64,000 nt of DNA from Bombyx mori (Eukaryota > Arthropoda > Insecta > Lepidoptera > Bombycidae): assembly GCF_030269925.1 (NCBI RefSeq), contig NC_085127.1:5153501-5217500 (forward strand). Direction: 5' to 3'. The notes under the pieces are model-generated. The model worked only from the letters and a program-made list of their open reading frames with translations. It was not told where the DNA came from and did not search any database. Shown here one piece after another: positions 12,250 to 22,408 of the stretch. The number at the start of each line of letters is the position of its first letter. Positions within the stretch are counted from its first letter, which is position 1. A program made the position numbers and the translations under genes.

Positions 12250-14615
12250 TCCTCCCCCTCGTGCGTAGCACCGACTCCTTGTCGTGGCGACTCTATGGGC
12301 GTGGGCTCGTCGCTCGTTGCAGGCACCAGCAGGATCATCTTGGAGGCAGGTCTCTTAAGCAGACCGCCGCTCGTTCTGACGTCGACAGTTCGTACACGGT
12401 TGTCGGGGCCTGGGTAGGTGTGAACAACTTCTCCGCGCGGCCATGTGTTGCGTGGCAGCGTGGAGTCCACTATGAGGACGGTATCCCCACGCTGCAAGTC
12501 CTCGCCAGCTGCTCTCCCGTCGATCTTCCTGGGCAGCAGCGTAGGCAGGTATTCCTTGACCCACCTACTCCAGAAGTGGTCCGCCATACGCTGCGCCACT
12601 CTCCATGTCCTTTTGCCGGTCAGGTCTTCGTCTCTGTAGTCGCCGATGCTCTGAGCTCCGCAGGACCTCCCTATGAGAAAGTGGTTCGGCGTGAGTGCTT
12701 CTGACTCCCAACTCTCTTCCCTAGCGACGAGCGGTCTCGAGTTGACGACGTGCTCCGCCTCCAACAGAAGAGTGTGCAGAACTTCTTCCCTCGGGTGTCT
12801 TTCCTTCACTGTGACCGCCAGCGCGGTCTTCACGGACCGCACCAAACGTTCCCACGCGCCTCCCATGTTCGGCGCTCCTGGCGGGATGAACTTCCATTTT
12901 ATGTTCATCTGAGCGGCCCGTGACACGACGTCTGCTTCCCTTGCATTCTCGATTGCCTGCTTGAGCTCCTTGTTGGCGCCGACGAAGTTAGTCCCATTGT
13001 CGCTGTAAATGACTTTGGGCGTTCCTCGCCGGGCGGCCATCCTGCGCAGCGCTAACAGCATTGAGTCTGCCGTCAGTGACGCTGCTAGCTCCATGTGAAC
13101 TGCTCTCGTGGTGAGGCATGTGAACAGCACGCCCCACCTCTTCTCGTGACGTCGTCCTACAGTCACCGTCATCGGCCCGAAGTAATCGACGGCAGCACAG
13201 GTGAACGGCGGCTCTCCATGTCGTAGCCGCTCTATCGGCAGGTCTCCGGTGGGCGGTAGTCGTGGTGTACTCCGATAGACCTTGCACCACTGGCATCGGA
13301 CGGCCGTCGCTCGAATGATCGATCTTAGACCTAGGATCCAGTAGCGCTGCCGCACCTCGTTCATCACCGTTGCGTGGTTACCGTGCTGGAACGCCTCGTG
13401 ATAGTGTTTGATCAATAATCTCGCTATCACGTGCTTCCCGTCCAGCATGATCGGTCGCTTGCGGTCTGCATCTATGTATTGCGCTGCGTCGATACGTCCG
13501 TGCAGGCGCAACAGGCCATCTTCCATCACGACGTCGAGCCGTCGCAACTTGGGGTGACGTTCGGGATCTTTTTCACCGAAGCTCTCTCCTTGGCTGCTTC
13601 TCAGTAGGATCTTCTCCGCCTTCTTCAAGTGGGGCGGATCAAGCGGCAGCCACGCTTCTGTAGGTGCTTCTGGAGTCCTTATCTTCCATGTTGATCGGGG
13701 CTGCTTCGCTCGCGTCGTCCTCCACGTGGGATCTTGCTGCTCCAATTGTCTGGACACGCAGGCGCTCTCCTTCCGGGGTCGACACAGCTCGATAAATTGG
13801 AGGACCCTGGCTGTTGCTCTCAATAACTTGACCCAGCTCGAGAATCTGTGCGGATCGGGCGTGGGTCGAGCGTCAGCGGTCCTCGCCGTGGCGACCAGGA
13901 AGGCCTCTTTCTCTTCTCCAGACGGTTCTTGCTTGAAGGTTCGCGGCTTGGGCCAGCGCGATTCATCCCACGTCAGGAACTCGGGTCCATTAAACCACCG
14001 ATGCGTGTGGTCGAAATCCGCCGGCGCCTCTCTAGTTGCGTCGTCTGCTGGGTTCTGCGAGCCAGGCACCCATCGCCATTCTTGGGGCTTCGTTGACTCT
14101 TCTATCTCGGCGAGTCGGTGCGCGACGAAAGGTTTGAACGTGCGTGGGTCGGTCTTTATCCATGTCAGGACTGTACTGGAGTCAGTCCAGTACGTCCTTA
14201 CACCGACTGCGATGTCCAATTCGTCCGCTATCGCCTGCGCCATCCTTGTCCCCAGCAGCGCAGCTTGCAGCTCGAGCCTTGGGATAGAGACTGGTCTCAG
14301 TGGGGTCACCCTGGCTTTCCCTGCTAGAAGCGTGACGTGGTAGGTGCTGTCGTCTGTCTTCTGACGCCAGTAGGCTGCACACGCGTAGGCCCTCTCGCTG
14401 GCGTCGGTGAACGTGTGCAGCTCCCCCTCAGTGTTGCAGCACGAGAAGCACCTTGCTATTCGGAGGCCTTGCAGCATGCGAAGGTTCTCCATGTAGCGTT
14501 TCCACGCCACCTCGTCCTTTTCCAGGATGACGTCGTCCCAGTTGATCCCGCTCCACCAAATACTCTGAATGAGCGCTTTCCCTTCTATTAGCACGATGTT
14601 TGTACTCCTTGGCAT
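12222..14615 (-). CDS. BEL element RNase H-integrase polyprotein (5' end lost)
   Basis: This open frame of up to 797 codons encodes the downstream part of a BEL/Pao Pol. Residues 10-50 resemble the linker after the RT thumb (ALIQSIWWSGINWDDV). RNase H follows with acidic residues in FTDASERA (D71), RLELQAAL (E115), YWTDSSTV (D145) and NPADDATR (D191). The integrase has an HHCC-type region (HYHEAFQHGNH, then CQWC at 441-444). Its catalytic triad is D477 in AVDYFGP, D539 in YSDNGTNF and E589 in GGAWERL. The C-terminal integrase domain extends to the stop within the 3' LTR. All key catalytic residues are visible. The first Met is unlikely to be a natural start: in intact relatives this region is made as part of Gag-Pol, and RT is deleted just upstream. 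Confidence 0.85.
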   Translation of the reverse strand: MPRSTNIVLIEGKALIQSIWWSGINWDDVILEKDEVAWKRYMENLRMLQGLRIARCFSCCNTEGELHTFTDASERAYACAAYWRQKTDDSTYHVTLLAGKARVTPLRPVSIPRLELQAALLGTRMAQAIADELDIAVGVRTYWTDSSTVLTWIKTDPRTFKPFVAHRLAEIEESTKPQEWRWVPGSQNPADDATREAPADFDHTHRWFNGPEFLTWDESRWPKPRTFKQEPSGEEKEAFLVATARTADARPTPDPHRFSSWVKLLRATARVLQFIELCRPRKESACVSRQLEQQDPTWRTTRAKQPRSTWKIRTPEAPTEAWLPLDPPHLKKAEKILLRSSQGESFGEKDPERHPKLRRLDVVMEDGLLRLHGRIDAAQYIDADRKRPIMLDGKHVIARLLIKHYHEAFQHGNHATVMNEVRQRYWILGLRSIIRATAVRCQWCKVYRSTPRLPPTGDLPIERLRHGEPPFTCAAVDYFGPMTVTVGRRHEKRWGVLFTCLTTRAVHMELAASLTADSMLLALRRMAARRGTPKVIYSDNGTNFVGANKELKQAIENAREADVVSRAAQMNIKWKFIPPGAPNMGGAWERLVRSVKTALAVTVKERHPREEVLHTLLLEAEHVVNSRPLVAREESWESEALTPNHFLIGRSCGAQSIGDYRDEDLTGKRTWRVAQRMADHFWSRWVKEYLPTLLPRKIDGRAAGEDLQRGDTVLIVDSTLPRNTWPRGEVVHTYPGPDNRVRTVDVRTSGGLLKRPASKMILLVPATSDEPTPIESPRQGVGATHEGEDVGDSGVAP
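12250..12260 (-). other. Polypurine tract of the BEL element
   Basis: Directly next to the 3' LTR, the coding strand reads GAGGGGGAGGA. This is the expected plus-strand primer site for reverse transcription. Confidence 0.8.
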
Positions 14616-14949
14616 TCTTATTTGTAACGAACGACGCCGTGCTCGGTGAACAGGCCGCTCCGAATATGACCGACGTCATTCTATACTCTTTGGAGCGGCC
14701 TCGCGTCGATCTTCTCTATAGAGGAATCTTGGGCTGTCGCGGTCCTCGTCCCTGATCCTTATCTGCAGGAACCTCTCCTTGATTTCCGCGACAACCATGA
14801 TGAGCCTTTTTCGGAACCGCAACAACGCTTCGAACAGGGATTGTAGGTCCGAGCTTCGAAGCGGCCGTCATCGCGTCTCCAACCACTGTCGTCCTCCTTC
14901 TACAAGATGTCAAACGCCTTCGCCTCCATATCCGTGCTCGGACGCTTGG
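14540..14949 (-). pseudogene. Reverse transcriptase remnant of the BEL element
   Basis: Short RT-like pieces survive in different frames between protease and RNase H. One resembles the DGRFE region near the RT N-terminus. A second has an IRIRDEDRDSPRFLYR-like stretch. A third contains MTSVIFGAACSP (14428-14679 frame), typical of BEL RT just before the catalytic YxDD. The YxDD itself, the rest of the palm and the thumb are absent: the sequence passes from the NKNAKEY region almost directly to the RNase H linker. BEL RT normally needs roughly 1.3 kb, whereas about 400 nt remain. At least two internal deletions with frame changes are implied. No functional RT can be made from this copy. Confidence 0.8.
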
Positions 14950-17001
14950 GTGGGACTCTATCGTGAAGTGCTCCTTCACCAGTCTGTCCAAGGCCTCTTC
15001 GCGCATCGATACATGGGCGCAGGTGAGGAAGTTGACCTCTTTTGCGTTGTTGCCGTCGAGACCATGTAGCACCCATCCCAATTGGGTGAATGAGGCTACC
15101 GGCTGGTTCCTCCTGCCCCTGCGCGTCGTCTTGGCGGCGATGAGTCCCCAGTTGTCCTGCCCGATCAATAGTTGGGGGGATTGTTCATTGTAACATAACT
15201 GGTCCGCCAGGCTCTTCAGGTGCGCGTAGCCTTCGATGGTCTCCCTCTTTAGTCGCTGGGGTGCAAGGCTCATGTCATCCATTGTGCGCGCTCCGACGAT
15301 CGTCCTCTTCTGCCGCTGGTGAAGCCCTCGAACTCGGATGTCAAGCTTCATCGAGTCTTTCTTTGTCAGGGTCTTCCCGCCCACGGTCTCAAGGCGGAGT
15401 GTCTCCTTGGGTCCCTTCAGGCCGATCTGCTTCGCCACGCTCGAGTCCAGGAGAGTTACCGTGGAGCCTTCGTCCAGCAGGGCCAGCACCGTCGTCGATC
15501 CCGACGGCCCGTACACTTCAACGGGCACCATCTTCAAGTACGCCCTGCTGATCCGCGTGCAGTTGATGGGAAGTCGCACGTTGTTCGCGACTTCCCTGTT
15601 CTCTGCTGGCTCTGTCTCCGGCTTCTCGTTGTGTAACGAGTAGTGGTGCCAGCGCTTGCACGTGCGGCATGGCGGTCGTTGACACGATTGCTTTCGGTGC
15701 TTACCGTCGAGGCACTTGTAACATAGGCGCGACTCCTTTGCCATTCTCCAACGTTCCTGCACTGTAGCGCCCTTGTACCTCGGACAATCATACAGCGGGT
15801 GTCCATCCTTGCATTGCGGGCACGCCGGCTTGTCCCTCATTGCTCTGTCCGAAGTTGCACGCTCGGTGCAGTCGGTTGTGGCGTGTGTCGCCTGTCGCCT
15901 CGATGGTTGTCTTTTCGTTGCTACTTCAACCACGGCGTGTGGCCCGCATCGGTCCGCCATCTTGTTCAGGAAGCCGCACATCGTGTTGAGGTCCGGGTCT
16001 CCTTCAGTCTTTTCGATAATGTGATCGTACCACCGGAACCTCAGGATGGTCGGCATCTTGTCGACGATGCTCTTCAGCAGTTCGGGCGACATCAAATATT
16101 GGGGTTTCCGCAGTCCCCTGATCGCTGCGACGGTATTGTTAACATTGCTCGCCAGTGAGCAAATGTCGTAGGCGGAGTCACTTATCGTTGGAAGCCTTCG
16201 TATGCGGTCTAGCTCCGCTAAGACTAAAGCGTCCGCCCTTCCATAGCACCGCCGCAGTGATTCCATTACTTCCTCCGGTGTGCTCTCGGAGTACAGCTGG
16301 CTGCGGACTCCTTCCCTGGCTTGTCCCTTCAGCGCTCTTCTCAGCCGCGCCATGTTTTGAGCGCTTGAGAAGAGTGGAGCGGTATCTTCGTAGACAGCCT
16401 TGAAGGCCACCCACTCCCTGCAGTCGCCTTCGAACGTCGGCAACTGGTGCATGTAGTCGGGTTGTGGCGGCAGCTCCTTGGTCGTTGCGCTCCTTACTGC
16501 TTCCACTATCGCCTTAGCCAGGTCCCTGTTGCCGCACTCTTCCATGTTGGCCTTGCTGACGGGACGGTTCTCAATGTGCTCGCCTGCGGGCTCCTTGTCC
16601 ATACTGCCCACCGACGTCTGGACCCAGGCCCTGACCTGGTCCTCCCGGTCCTTTGGCTCTTCTATAATGGAATCATCGTCGTCTTCATTTTCGGCTTGGA
16701 TCAATTCCAGGCGGAGTCTGGCGGCTATAGTGGCTGCTTGTGCTTCTATCAATTCTTTTTCCGCCAGCTCCGCTCTCGCTGCCAGTTCCTTACGTCGTAG
16801 CGATTTCTTCGACGCGGGTCTATTTTCACCACGTGTCCGCGTCGTTGTCTCTTCAAGTTTTGTGTTCTGGGTCGTACCGGTCGCGGAGCTCTCGTATGTT
16901 TCGTACGACGTCGCTTCTGTTGCCTCCGGACTGGATTCTTGAACCGCAGGTTCGAGTGGCTGTTCCCTCGATGATCCCTTGTTGCTCCTGGTGATCGGCA
17001 T
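14716..17001 (-). CDS. BEL element Gag and aspartic protease
   Basis: The frame is open from 17055, but that first Met lies in the LTR. The Met at 17001 (MPITRSNKG), just inside the primer site, is the better start and gives 761 residues. Numbering from the 17055 Met, the N-terminus is charged and coiled-coil-like (about 85-130). A Gag capsid-like region follows (about 200-380). Zinc-knuckle-like clusters come next (CPQCKDGHPLYDC at 412-424, CYKCLDGKHRKQSC at 445-458, then CRTC). The retropepsin-type protease has its active-site LLDEGS at 526-531, with later landmarks LIGQDN (630) and FTQLGWVLHG (656). Beyond residue about 702 the frame no longer reads RT-like sequence, so the C-terminus is an out-of-frame tail. 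Gag and protease themselves look intact. Confidence 0.85.
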   Translation of the reverse strand: MPITRSNKGSSREQPLEPAVQESSPEATEATSYETYESSATGTTQNTKLEETTTRTRGENRPASKKSLRRKELAARAELAEKELIEAQAATIAARLRLELIQAENEDDDDSIIEEPKDREDQVRAWVQTSVGSMDKEPAGEHIENRPVSKANMEECGNRDLAKAIVEAVRSATTKELPPQPDYMHQLPTFEGDCREWVAFKAVYEDTAPLFSSAQNMARLRRALKGQAREGVRSQLYSESTPEEVMESLRRCYGRADALVLAELDRIRRLPTISDSAYDICSLASNVNNTVAAIRGLRKPQYLMSPELLKSIVDKMPTILRFRWYDHIIEKTEGDPDLNTMCGFLNKMADRCGPHAVVEVATKRQPSRRQATHATTDCTERATSDRAMRDKPACPQCKDGHPLYDCPRYKGATVQERWRMAKESRLCYKCLDGKHRKQSCQRPPCRTCKRWHHYSLHNEKPETEPAENREVANNVRLPINCTRISRAYLKMVPVEVYGPSGSTTVLALLDEGSTVTLLDSSVAKQIGLKGPKETLRLETVGGKTLTKKDSMKLDIRVRGLHQRQKRTIVGARTMDDMSLAPQRLKRETIEGYAHLKSLADQLCYNEQSPQLLIGQDNWGLIAAKTTRRGRRNQPVASFTQLGWVLHGLDGNNAKEVNFLTCAHVSMREEALDRLVKEHFTIESHPSVRARIWRRRRLTSCRRRTTVVGDAMTAASKLGPTIPVRSVVAVPKKAHHGCRGNQGEVPADKDQGRGPRQPKIPL

Positions 17002-17018
17002 CGTTGAATAATCGCTGT

Positions 17019-17036
17019 ATCCGGCTCGAAGGACCA
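17019..17036 (-). other. Primer-binding site complementary to tRNA-Tyr
   Basis: On the coding strand TGGTCCTTCGAGCCGGAT starts two bases inside the 5' LTR. It is the exact complement of the 3' end of insect tRNA-Tyr as I know it (acceptor strand TCGAAGGA plus CCA). Confidence 0.8.
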
Positions 17037-17038
17037 GC

Positions 17039-18093
17039 TGTTGGGTACGCAGCACGTCACCCGTATCAATAAGGCGAGTGACGTCAACCCAGGTTGGACG
17101 GGTTTATGAATCTTATAAGATTTCTTGAAATCCTATAAGACGCCGGATGCCCGTCTCGTGGCGATTATTCGTGTCGATCTGAAGCAGTCGATGTAGGGTC
17201 CTGAGGTGTACGATATCGTACAAGCTCACTCGAAATTAAAACTCAAAACTTTACTAATTAACGTAAACCGAGCCGACCGATCTGTCAATACAACCGAATT
17301 CAATAACCGACGATCTTTTAAATGGTCTTCAAGTCTTCAATAAATATCTTCGAGGCGCTGATGTCTTTACTCGTGCGTTTTTTTGTAATCTTCGTTCGGA
17401 GGGTCGGCGGCCGGCGGTTGGCAGGTAGTCGGTCGAGGGTCGGTCGGTAGGTCGGCAGGTAGTCGGTCGAGGGTCGGTCGGTAGGTCGGCAGGTACCTGA
17501 CAGCGTCGCAGGGTCGCTTAACTACCTCGGAATGTTACCCTACAGAGATCTCGTGTAAAATACGGCTCTCGTCGAGATCATTTTCACTATGATCGGCTCG
17601 GTTTATTCGTTATATCTATTTATTTAATAAATGTATATACTAATGCCTTATACTTAACTATTCTATGTTGTAATCCCTATCGATACATATAACTTATTCT
17701 ATGCTTAATCTATATGACGCGCCCGTATAAACAAAATACCCGGTCCTGAACACAGATAAATGCTGTTTGTTACATCGTTTCGGGACGCGGGCCGGGCGCG
17801 TGTTCATTTAAGTTAATATGCTAATCTTAAAACTATCGGGAATAATAAAGCAAAAGTGTATACTATTTATTTCAAAGCAACTTACGTTCTATTCTTAGTA
17901 AAATCTATGTGCACGTTATCTATATCCTTATCTATCTATATGCACTCTATATAATTTATCTATTTGTTATTTATCTATTTGTTATAACTCTATGTCTATG
18001 TACGTATCTATATAAATCTATAATTCTATTCTATATTCTATTATATTCTTCAACTTATTCTATAATTATGGGGCGACGCCGCTGTCGCCAACA
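17039..18093 (-). repeat. 5' LTR of the BEL element
   Basis: The 1,055-bp partner of the LTR at 11195-12249 has the same length and no visible difference. The right target duplication GTAGT follows at 18094-18098. It should hold the element's promoter and polyadenylation signals; I could not locate a clear TATA box. Confidence 0.93.
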
Positions 18094-18382
18094 GTAGTAA
18101 AGATTTCCATTTTAAATCTGGCTATTTATTTTGATTGTCAAGTGAAAGTCAGATTGCCTTTCGATATAAATATCTGTTTGCGTAAATATTAATTATTATA
18201 AATATTATTAATTAATGTCTTATTAAGGCGAAATGACCTTGAGATTTGAGGTTGAATTCTTAATTGCATAGTATAGAGGTACAAACAAATTGATTAGAAT
18301 TGAATAGATACGAGTATTATATGTAAGAGGTTAATGAGAGCACGCTCTATTTTGTATAGCTTAGTGTAGTGGATTTATGTAA

Positions 18383-18516
18383 TTTTTTTATTATTGCTTA
18401 GATGGGTGGACGAGCTCACAGCCCACTTGGTGTTAAGTGGTTACTGGAGCCCATAGACATCTACAACGTAAATGCGCCACCCACCTTGAGATATAAGTTC
18501 TAAGGTCTCAAATATA
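18383..18516 (-). repeat. Bm1 SINE 3' half
   Basis: Minus-strand tail and 3' half of the body, ending at TTCTAAGGTCTCA. Confidence 0.85.
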
Positions 18517-18594
18517 GTTACATAAATATGTAATTTTCTATAATATCTTTGTGACGTTTAATAAGGTTTTTTTTTTGAGCACACGCTGTGTTTT

Positions 18595-18674
18595 TACTGG
18601 TGGTAGGACCTCTTGTGAGTCCGCACGGATAGGTACCACCACCCCGCCTATTTTTGCCATGAAGCAGTAATGCG
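18595..18674 (+). repeat. Bm1 SINE fragment
   Basis: About 80 bp from ACTGGTGGTAGGACC to AGCAGTAATGCG on the plus strand, 80 bp from the oppositely oriented fragment at 18383. Confidence 0.85.
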
Positions 18675-19194
18675 AAGTAACGTATAACTGTTTCACGGTA
18701 GAAATAACAGTTGAGATATAAAAGAAAAGTACAGCTTATTTCATATAAAAAAAAATCAACTTTATAAATTGATATTGACAGCATTATGTTAATAAAGCGT
18801 TGCTTGAATATAATAGACAGTTCCCAAATAACTTAAGTAGACAATTTTTAATCGAAAATACTTTTTGAAATAAACTTCACGAGTTCTATAGAACAGAAGA
18901 CGAATTAAAAAAAAAAACTCTCGGTGATTTGGAGTGGACAGGTAATTACTGGAAAGAAAATCGAACTCTTTGTAATAATTTCACATTCCAATAGATTCAG
19001 ATTGAAGTGGTAAATTAGGGAGGGATAGGCTTGTCATTTCCAATCAGACGGATCGGTTCAAAGTAAAGTTTTTATTGCCAGTGTTATAGGAGTGTGTTCA
19101 CTGAATTATTGGCTTTGCTCATTCGAGAAATAAATTATAATTCATGTTATTTTTCAGCGTAAATGGACACAGAAGACATCTGTCAGGCGACCGA

Positions 19195-19262
19195 CTTCTT
19201 GTTGCGTGGTGAAACTGGAAAGGCCTCCAGGCCACCAGTAATCCTTCCGTCACAAGCAAAAA
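19195..19262 (+). repeat. Short repeat shared with 470-545
   Basis: It contains GAAACTGGAAAGGCCTCC and GTAATCCTTCCGTCAC, matching the repeat near the left edge. Class unknown. Confidence 0.4.
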
Positions 19263-19350
19263 AAGCTGCTTGGCTTACTAACTGTAAACACTAGTTCCAA
19301 CTATCTTTCTAAAGTAGATTTTACAGATGTATATATATTACTTAGTGTTA

Positions 19351-19683
19351 TGTTTGCCGCCCAAAACACGTCATTACGGATCCTCCCGATCCTTAACGGT
19401 GCTTCTAGGTACTACAAGCACCGGTCACCGTCCTCGTCGAACCCATCGCTTGCGACGCAGGGCTCGACGAGCGAATTAACCCACAGACACAGTCCACTGA
19501 GCTTCTCGCCGGATCTTCTCAGTGGGTCGCGATTCCGATCCGGTGGTAGATTTTGCGAAGCACTGCTCTTGCTAGGGCCAGTGTTAGCAACACTCCGGTT
19601 TGAGCCCCGTGAGCTCACCTATACGTTAGGGTGAAGCTGCAATAGCCTCTCAAGGCTATCAGTACAGGTAGGAGAAAAAAAAA
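19351..19683 (+). mobile_element. 5'-truncated Jockey-type LINE (ORF2 tail plus 3' UTR)
   Basis: It aligns with the last part of ORF2 and the whole 3' UTR of the full-length LINE at 43403-48722: CAAAACACGTCATTACGG, the arginine-rich C-terminus, then GATCCGGTGGTAGATT. It ends in an A10 tail after CAGGTAGGAG. Confidence 0.85.
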
Positions 19684-21351
19684 ATGTTTTGTTTTGGGTA
19701 GACTCACTAACATAATATGTACTTACCGTAACTAAAATTCTTACATATTCTATTACCGTTTTTTCTCCTTGATGTAAATAAAACAACCTTTTTTAAAGAT
19801 TATTATAGTGTTTAAATTCGTATTCGTGAAATAAAGACACAATTTTTTTTAAACAAAATACTTCTACTTAACCGCTTTATCGAACAACAAAAACATCACG
19901 CAACAACACAATCGCATTTTTCGATTGTCTATATTTAACGTCGGTACTGGGAACAAAGATATAAAGAAAATAACATTGTAGTTCCGACAAAAAAGGTATT
20001 GTATAAAAAATACACGTTTGATCTCCGCGTTAAATAAATCAAAGGCAGAAACCTCTACGATGTATTTTTACGTCACATCTCGAGAATGGGTTTCCAAGCG
20101 TAAAATATGAACGGTTAGATCTGACACAAAGAATATATAAGATTTCTTCCGACGAACAATAAAATACAATGTTGTTATTGATCACGATTCTCATACGCGC
20201 CACACTATACCCGCACCATACTTTTGATTGTGAATTTTCATGAACGAAATCTTTTCGGATGGAACTCAACATCCAGTCTTCACACGGTGTTTTATTTGCG
20301 AGGGATGATATTATAATATAATAGCTGAAAAAACAGTAAAGCCCATGAAAGGAAATATTTTGTGTATTTACTCTTTCCACTTAAACTACTTAAAACTATA
20401 TAAAAGGCGTGTATTTGGGATTAATAGCATTTTACCTGATGATCTAATGGTGATTCCGCAGATATTACACATCGCGGTTTGATTCAATATTTATCATCAT
20501 ATCCACATTTAGTTTATACTTTTTCTGTAATTTTGTTATTTTTGCGTATTCAATTTTTTTTCTTACCTACCTAATGGTAGTCTAAGGGAATAATCCAACT
20601 ACTCACGGACCGGTAGGTGAACTCACCGGCTCAACCTAAGAGAATTGCTAACACTGAATCAAGCAGTCTTTATTCAAGAAATCATTAGTGATGTTAACAA
20701 TTTTAAATTGGATGAGTCACATAATCTGAGTCAGATACCGTCTCTGCCTTCAATGATGATATAAAAAAAAATCACAATCACCGTTTAAGCTCCTAAATTA
20801 ATTTAAAAAATGATCATTATGTGCGATATTACTACCTTATTTACTTATTTATTTTATTATACGCAGAAAGATTGGCCCTCTTAGTGACTAAGTCAATCTG
20901 TATACATTTCTTGATTTACCTCGGTATAACAATTTCAAGTCACGATCATTTCTTTCCCGAGATTTCCGAGTATAATGAATTTGTAGTATTCTGCGCACAC
21001 AATACTAAGACTAAGCCGATGGCCTGCCAAGAAGAAATTGTTCCAGTAAAACAGATTAAAGTATTACAACTTTGAAAGGAGCCATTTTGTTTGGACGAAG
21101 TTTCATTTGAAATAATTATCATTGATGAAATTTGTGTTCCGATTTTGAAAAGGCTTCTTGATTTTTTAAGTAGTTAACTCTTTTTATTATTTGCATCAAC
21201 ATTTGTACTAAAATACTTTAGAGGCTGGAAGAAGTCTAATATTCTTATACTAATTGTATGTGAAAGGCTATCTGACTAAATGAGTCCTTGAAAATACAAT
21301 GAAATAGTTTTACTCGATCAAGCCTCAATATTTATTTGATACATAAAACTA
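19684..21351. other. AT-rich stretch; one degenerate LINE fragment
   Basis: At about 20560-20670 a decayed minus-strand copy of the Jockey-type 3' UTR can be made out (GGTGAACTCACCGGCTCAACC, then AATTGCTAACACTGA). A 113-codon minus ORF at 20039-20380 has no recognisable domain and I do not call it. Confidence 0.4.
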
Positions 21352-21418
21352 AAACGAATTACTGCTTCATGGCAAAAATAAGAAATCGACCACCAGTAAT
21401 TGTGCAAATTATAATTCT
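21352..21418 (-). repeat. Bm1 SINE fragment
   Basis: A piece from AACGAATTACTGCTTCATGG to the AATTATAATT block, directly abutting the LINE fragment that follows. Confidence 0.6.
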
Positions 21419-21424
21419 GTGCTT

Positions 21425-22046
21425 TGTTGCATACGCCCCGTCATGACCTATGCAAGTGTAGTGTTCGCTCTGGCGGCCCACACTAACTTAAAATCATTCC
21501 AAATCATTCAATCCCGTTTTTGCAGGATAGCCGTCAGAGCTCCGTGGTTCGTCAGGAACGTCGACCTCCATGACGACCTGGACTTCCATCAGTAAGTATC
21601 TGCAGTCGGCGTCGATGCGCCACTTCAATAAAGCGGCACGACACGAGAACCCTCTCATCGTGGCCGCCGCTAACTACATTCCCGATCCTGCGGACAGAAT
21701 GGAAAGCAGTCAACGTCGCCCCAAACACGTCATATCGGATCCTCCCGATCCACAAACGGTGCTCCTAGGTACCTCAAGCACCTGTCATCGTTCTCGTCGA
21801 ACCCGTCGCTTGCGACGAAGGGCTCGACGAGTAAATTAACCCTCATACACAGCACACTGAGTTTCTTGCCGGATCTTCTCAGTGGGTCGCGTTTCCGATC
21901 CGGTGGTAGATTCTGCGAAGCACGGCTCTTGCTAGAGTTCGTGTTAGCAACGTCGTCATGTTTGAGCCCCGTGAGCTCACCTACTAGTTAAGGTTACGCT
22001 GATATAGCCTCTCAAGGCTCTCAGCTTATGTAGGAAAAAAAAAAAA
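21425..22046 (+). mobile_element. 5'-truncated Jockey-type LINE (ORF2 C-terminus and 3' UTR)
   Basis: The plus strand reads the ORF2 C-terminal region (CIRPVMTYASVVFA-like, then the arginine-rich end) of the family represented by 43403-48722, with small indels that break the frame. The 3' UTR and an A tail follow. It is the second-longest copy of this family in the window. Confidence 0.85.
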
Positions 22047-22408
22047 CAAATGCTGCCCGAACCGAAACGCATTAATAGCGGTACCTACCATAAAATAATA
22101 GTAAAATATACTAACTCATTTATTTTCAGACTGTGTATTGGCACGGCAGAAGCCCTGTTCACACGTTGCGACAGATCCTCAATTAAATCGTGTACGTGCG
22201 CTATTTCGGACCGTACAGAATAACACGGAAAGTCGGAATCTCACGTAACGTTAATTGAGTTAAACCAATCCTTTCTTTTGGTAATCCAGATCAATCAATG
22301 TAAACGTCAGAAGCGGTCAGAATTGCGACTTCGGTATCGCAAACATACGTACGCTCTTGTTTTCATAAGAGCTAATATGAAACACAATGATTATTAATGT
22401 GATAGTTT

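Larger units (their letters stand above)
11195..18093 (-). mobile_element. BEL/Pao LTR retrotransposon, RT-deleted
   Basis: The 6,899-bp element has two 1,055-bp LTRs (11195-12249 and 17039-18093) that show no visible difference. Both have TG...CA ends, and GTAGT flanks the element at 11190-11194 and 18094-18098. Coding is on the minus strand. The order is LTR, tRNA-Tyr primer site, Gag with zinc knuckles and aspartic protease, remnants of RT, RNase H, integrase, polypurine tract, LTR. The BEL/Pao assignment rests on the Gag-protease-RT-RNase H-integrase order and on the style of the motifs. Only about 400 nt separate protease from RNase H, so most of RT is missing. The matching LTRs imply a recent insertion despite this. 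Confidence 0.93.

Noticed and set aside
12065..12268. Hydrophobic 62-67 codon plus ORF, repeated at 17909-18097
   Set aside because: It lies in the T-rich end of the LTR, antisense to the element. The Tyr/Leu/Ile composition simply follows TAT-rich DNA.
12261..16942. Many plus-strand ORFs of 60-205 codons between the LTRs
   Set aside because: They are antisense shadows of the Gag-protease and RNase H-integrase frames in GC-rich coding DNA.
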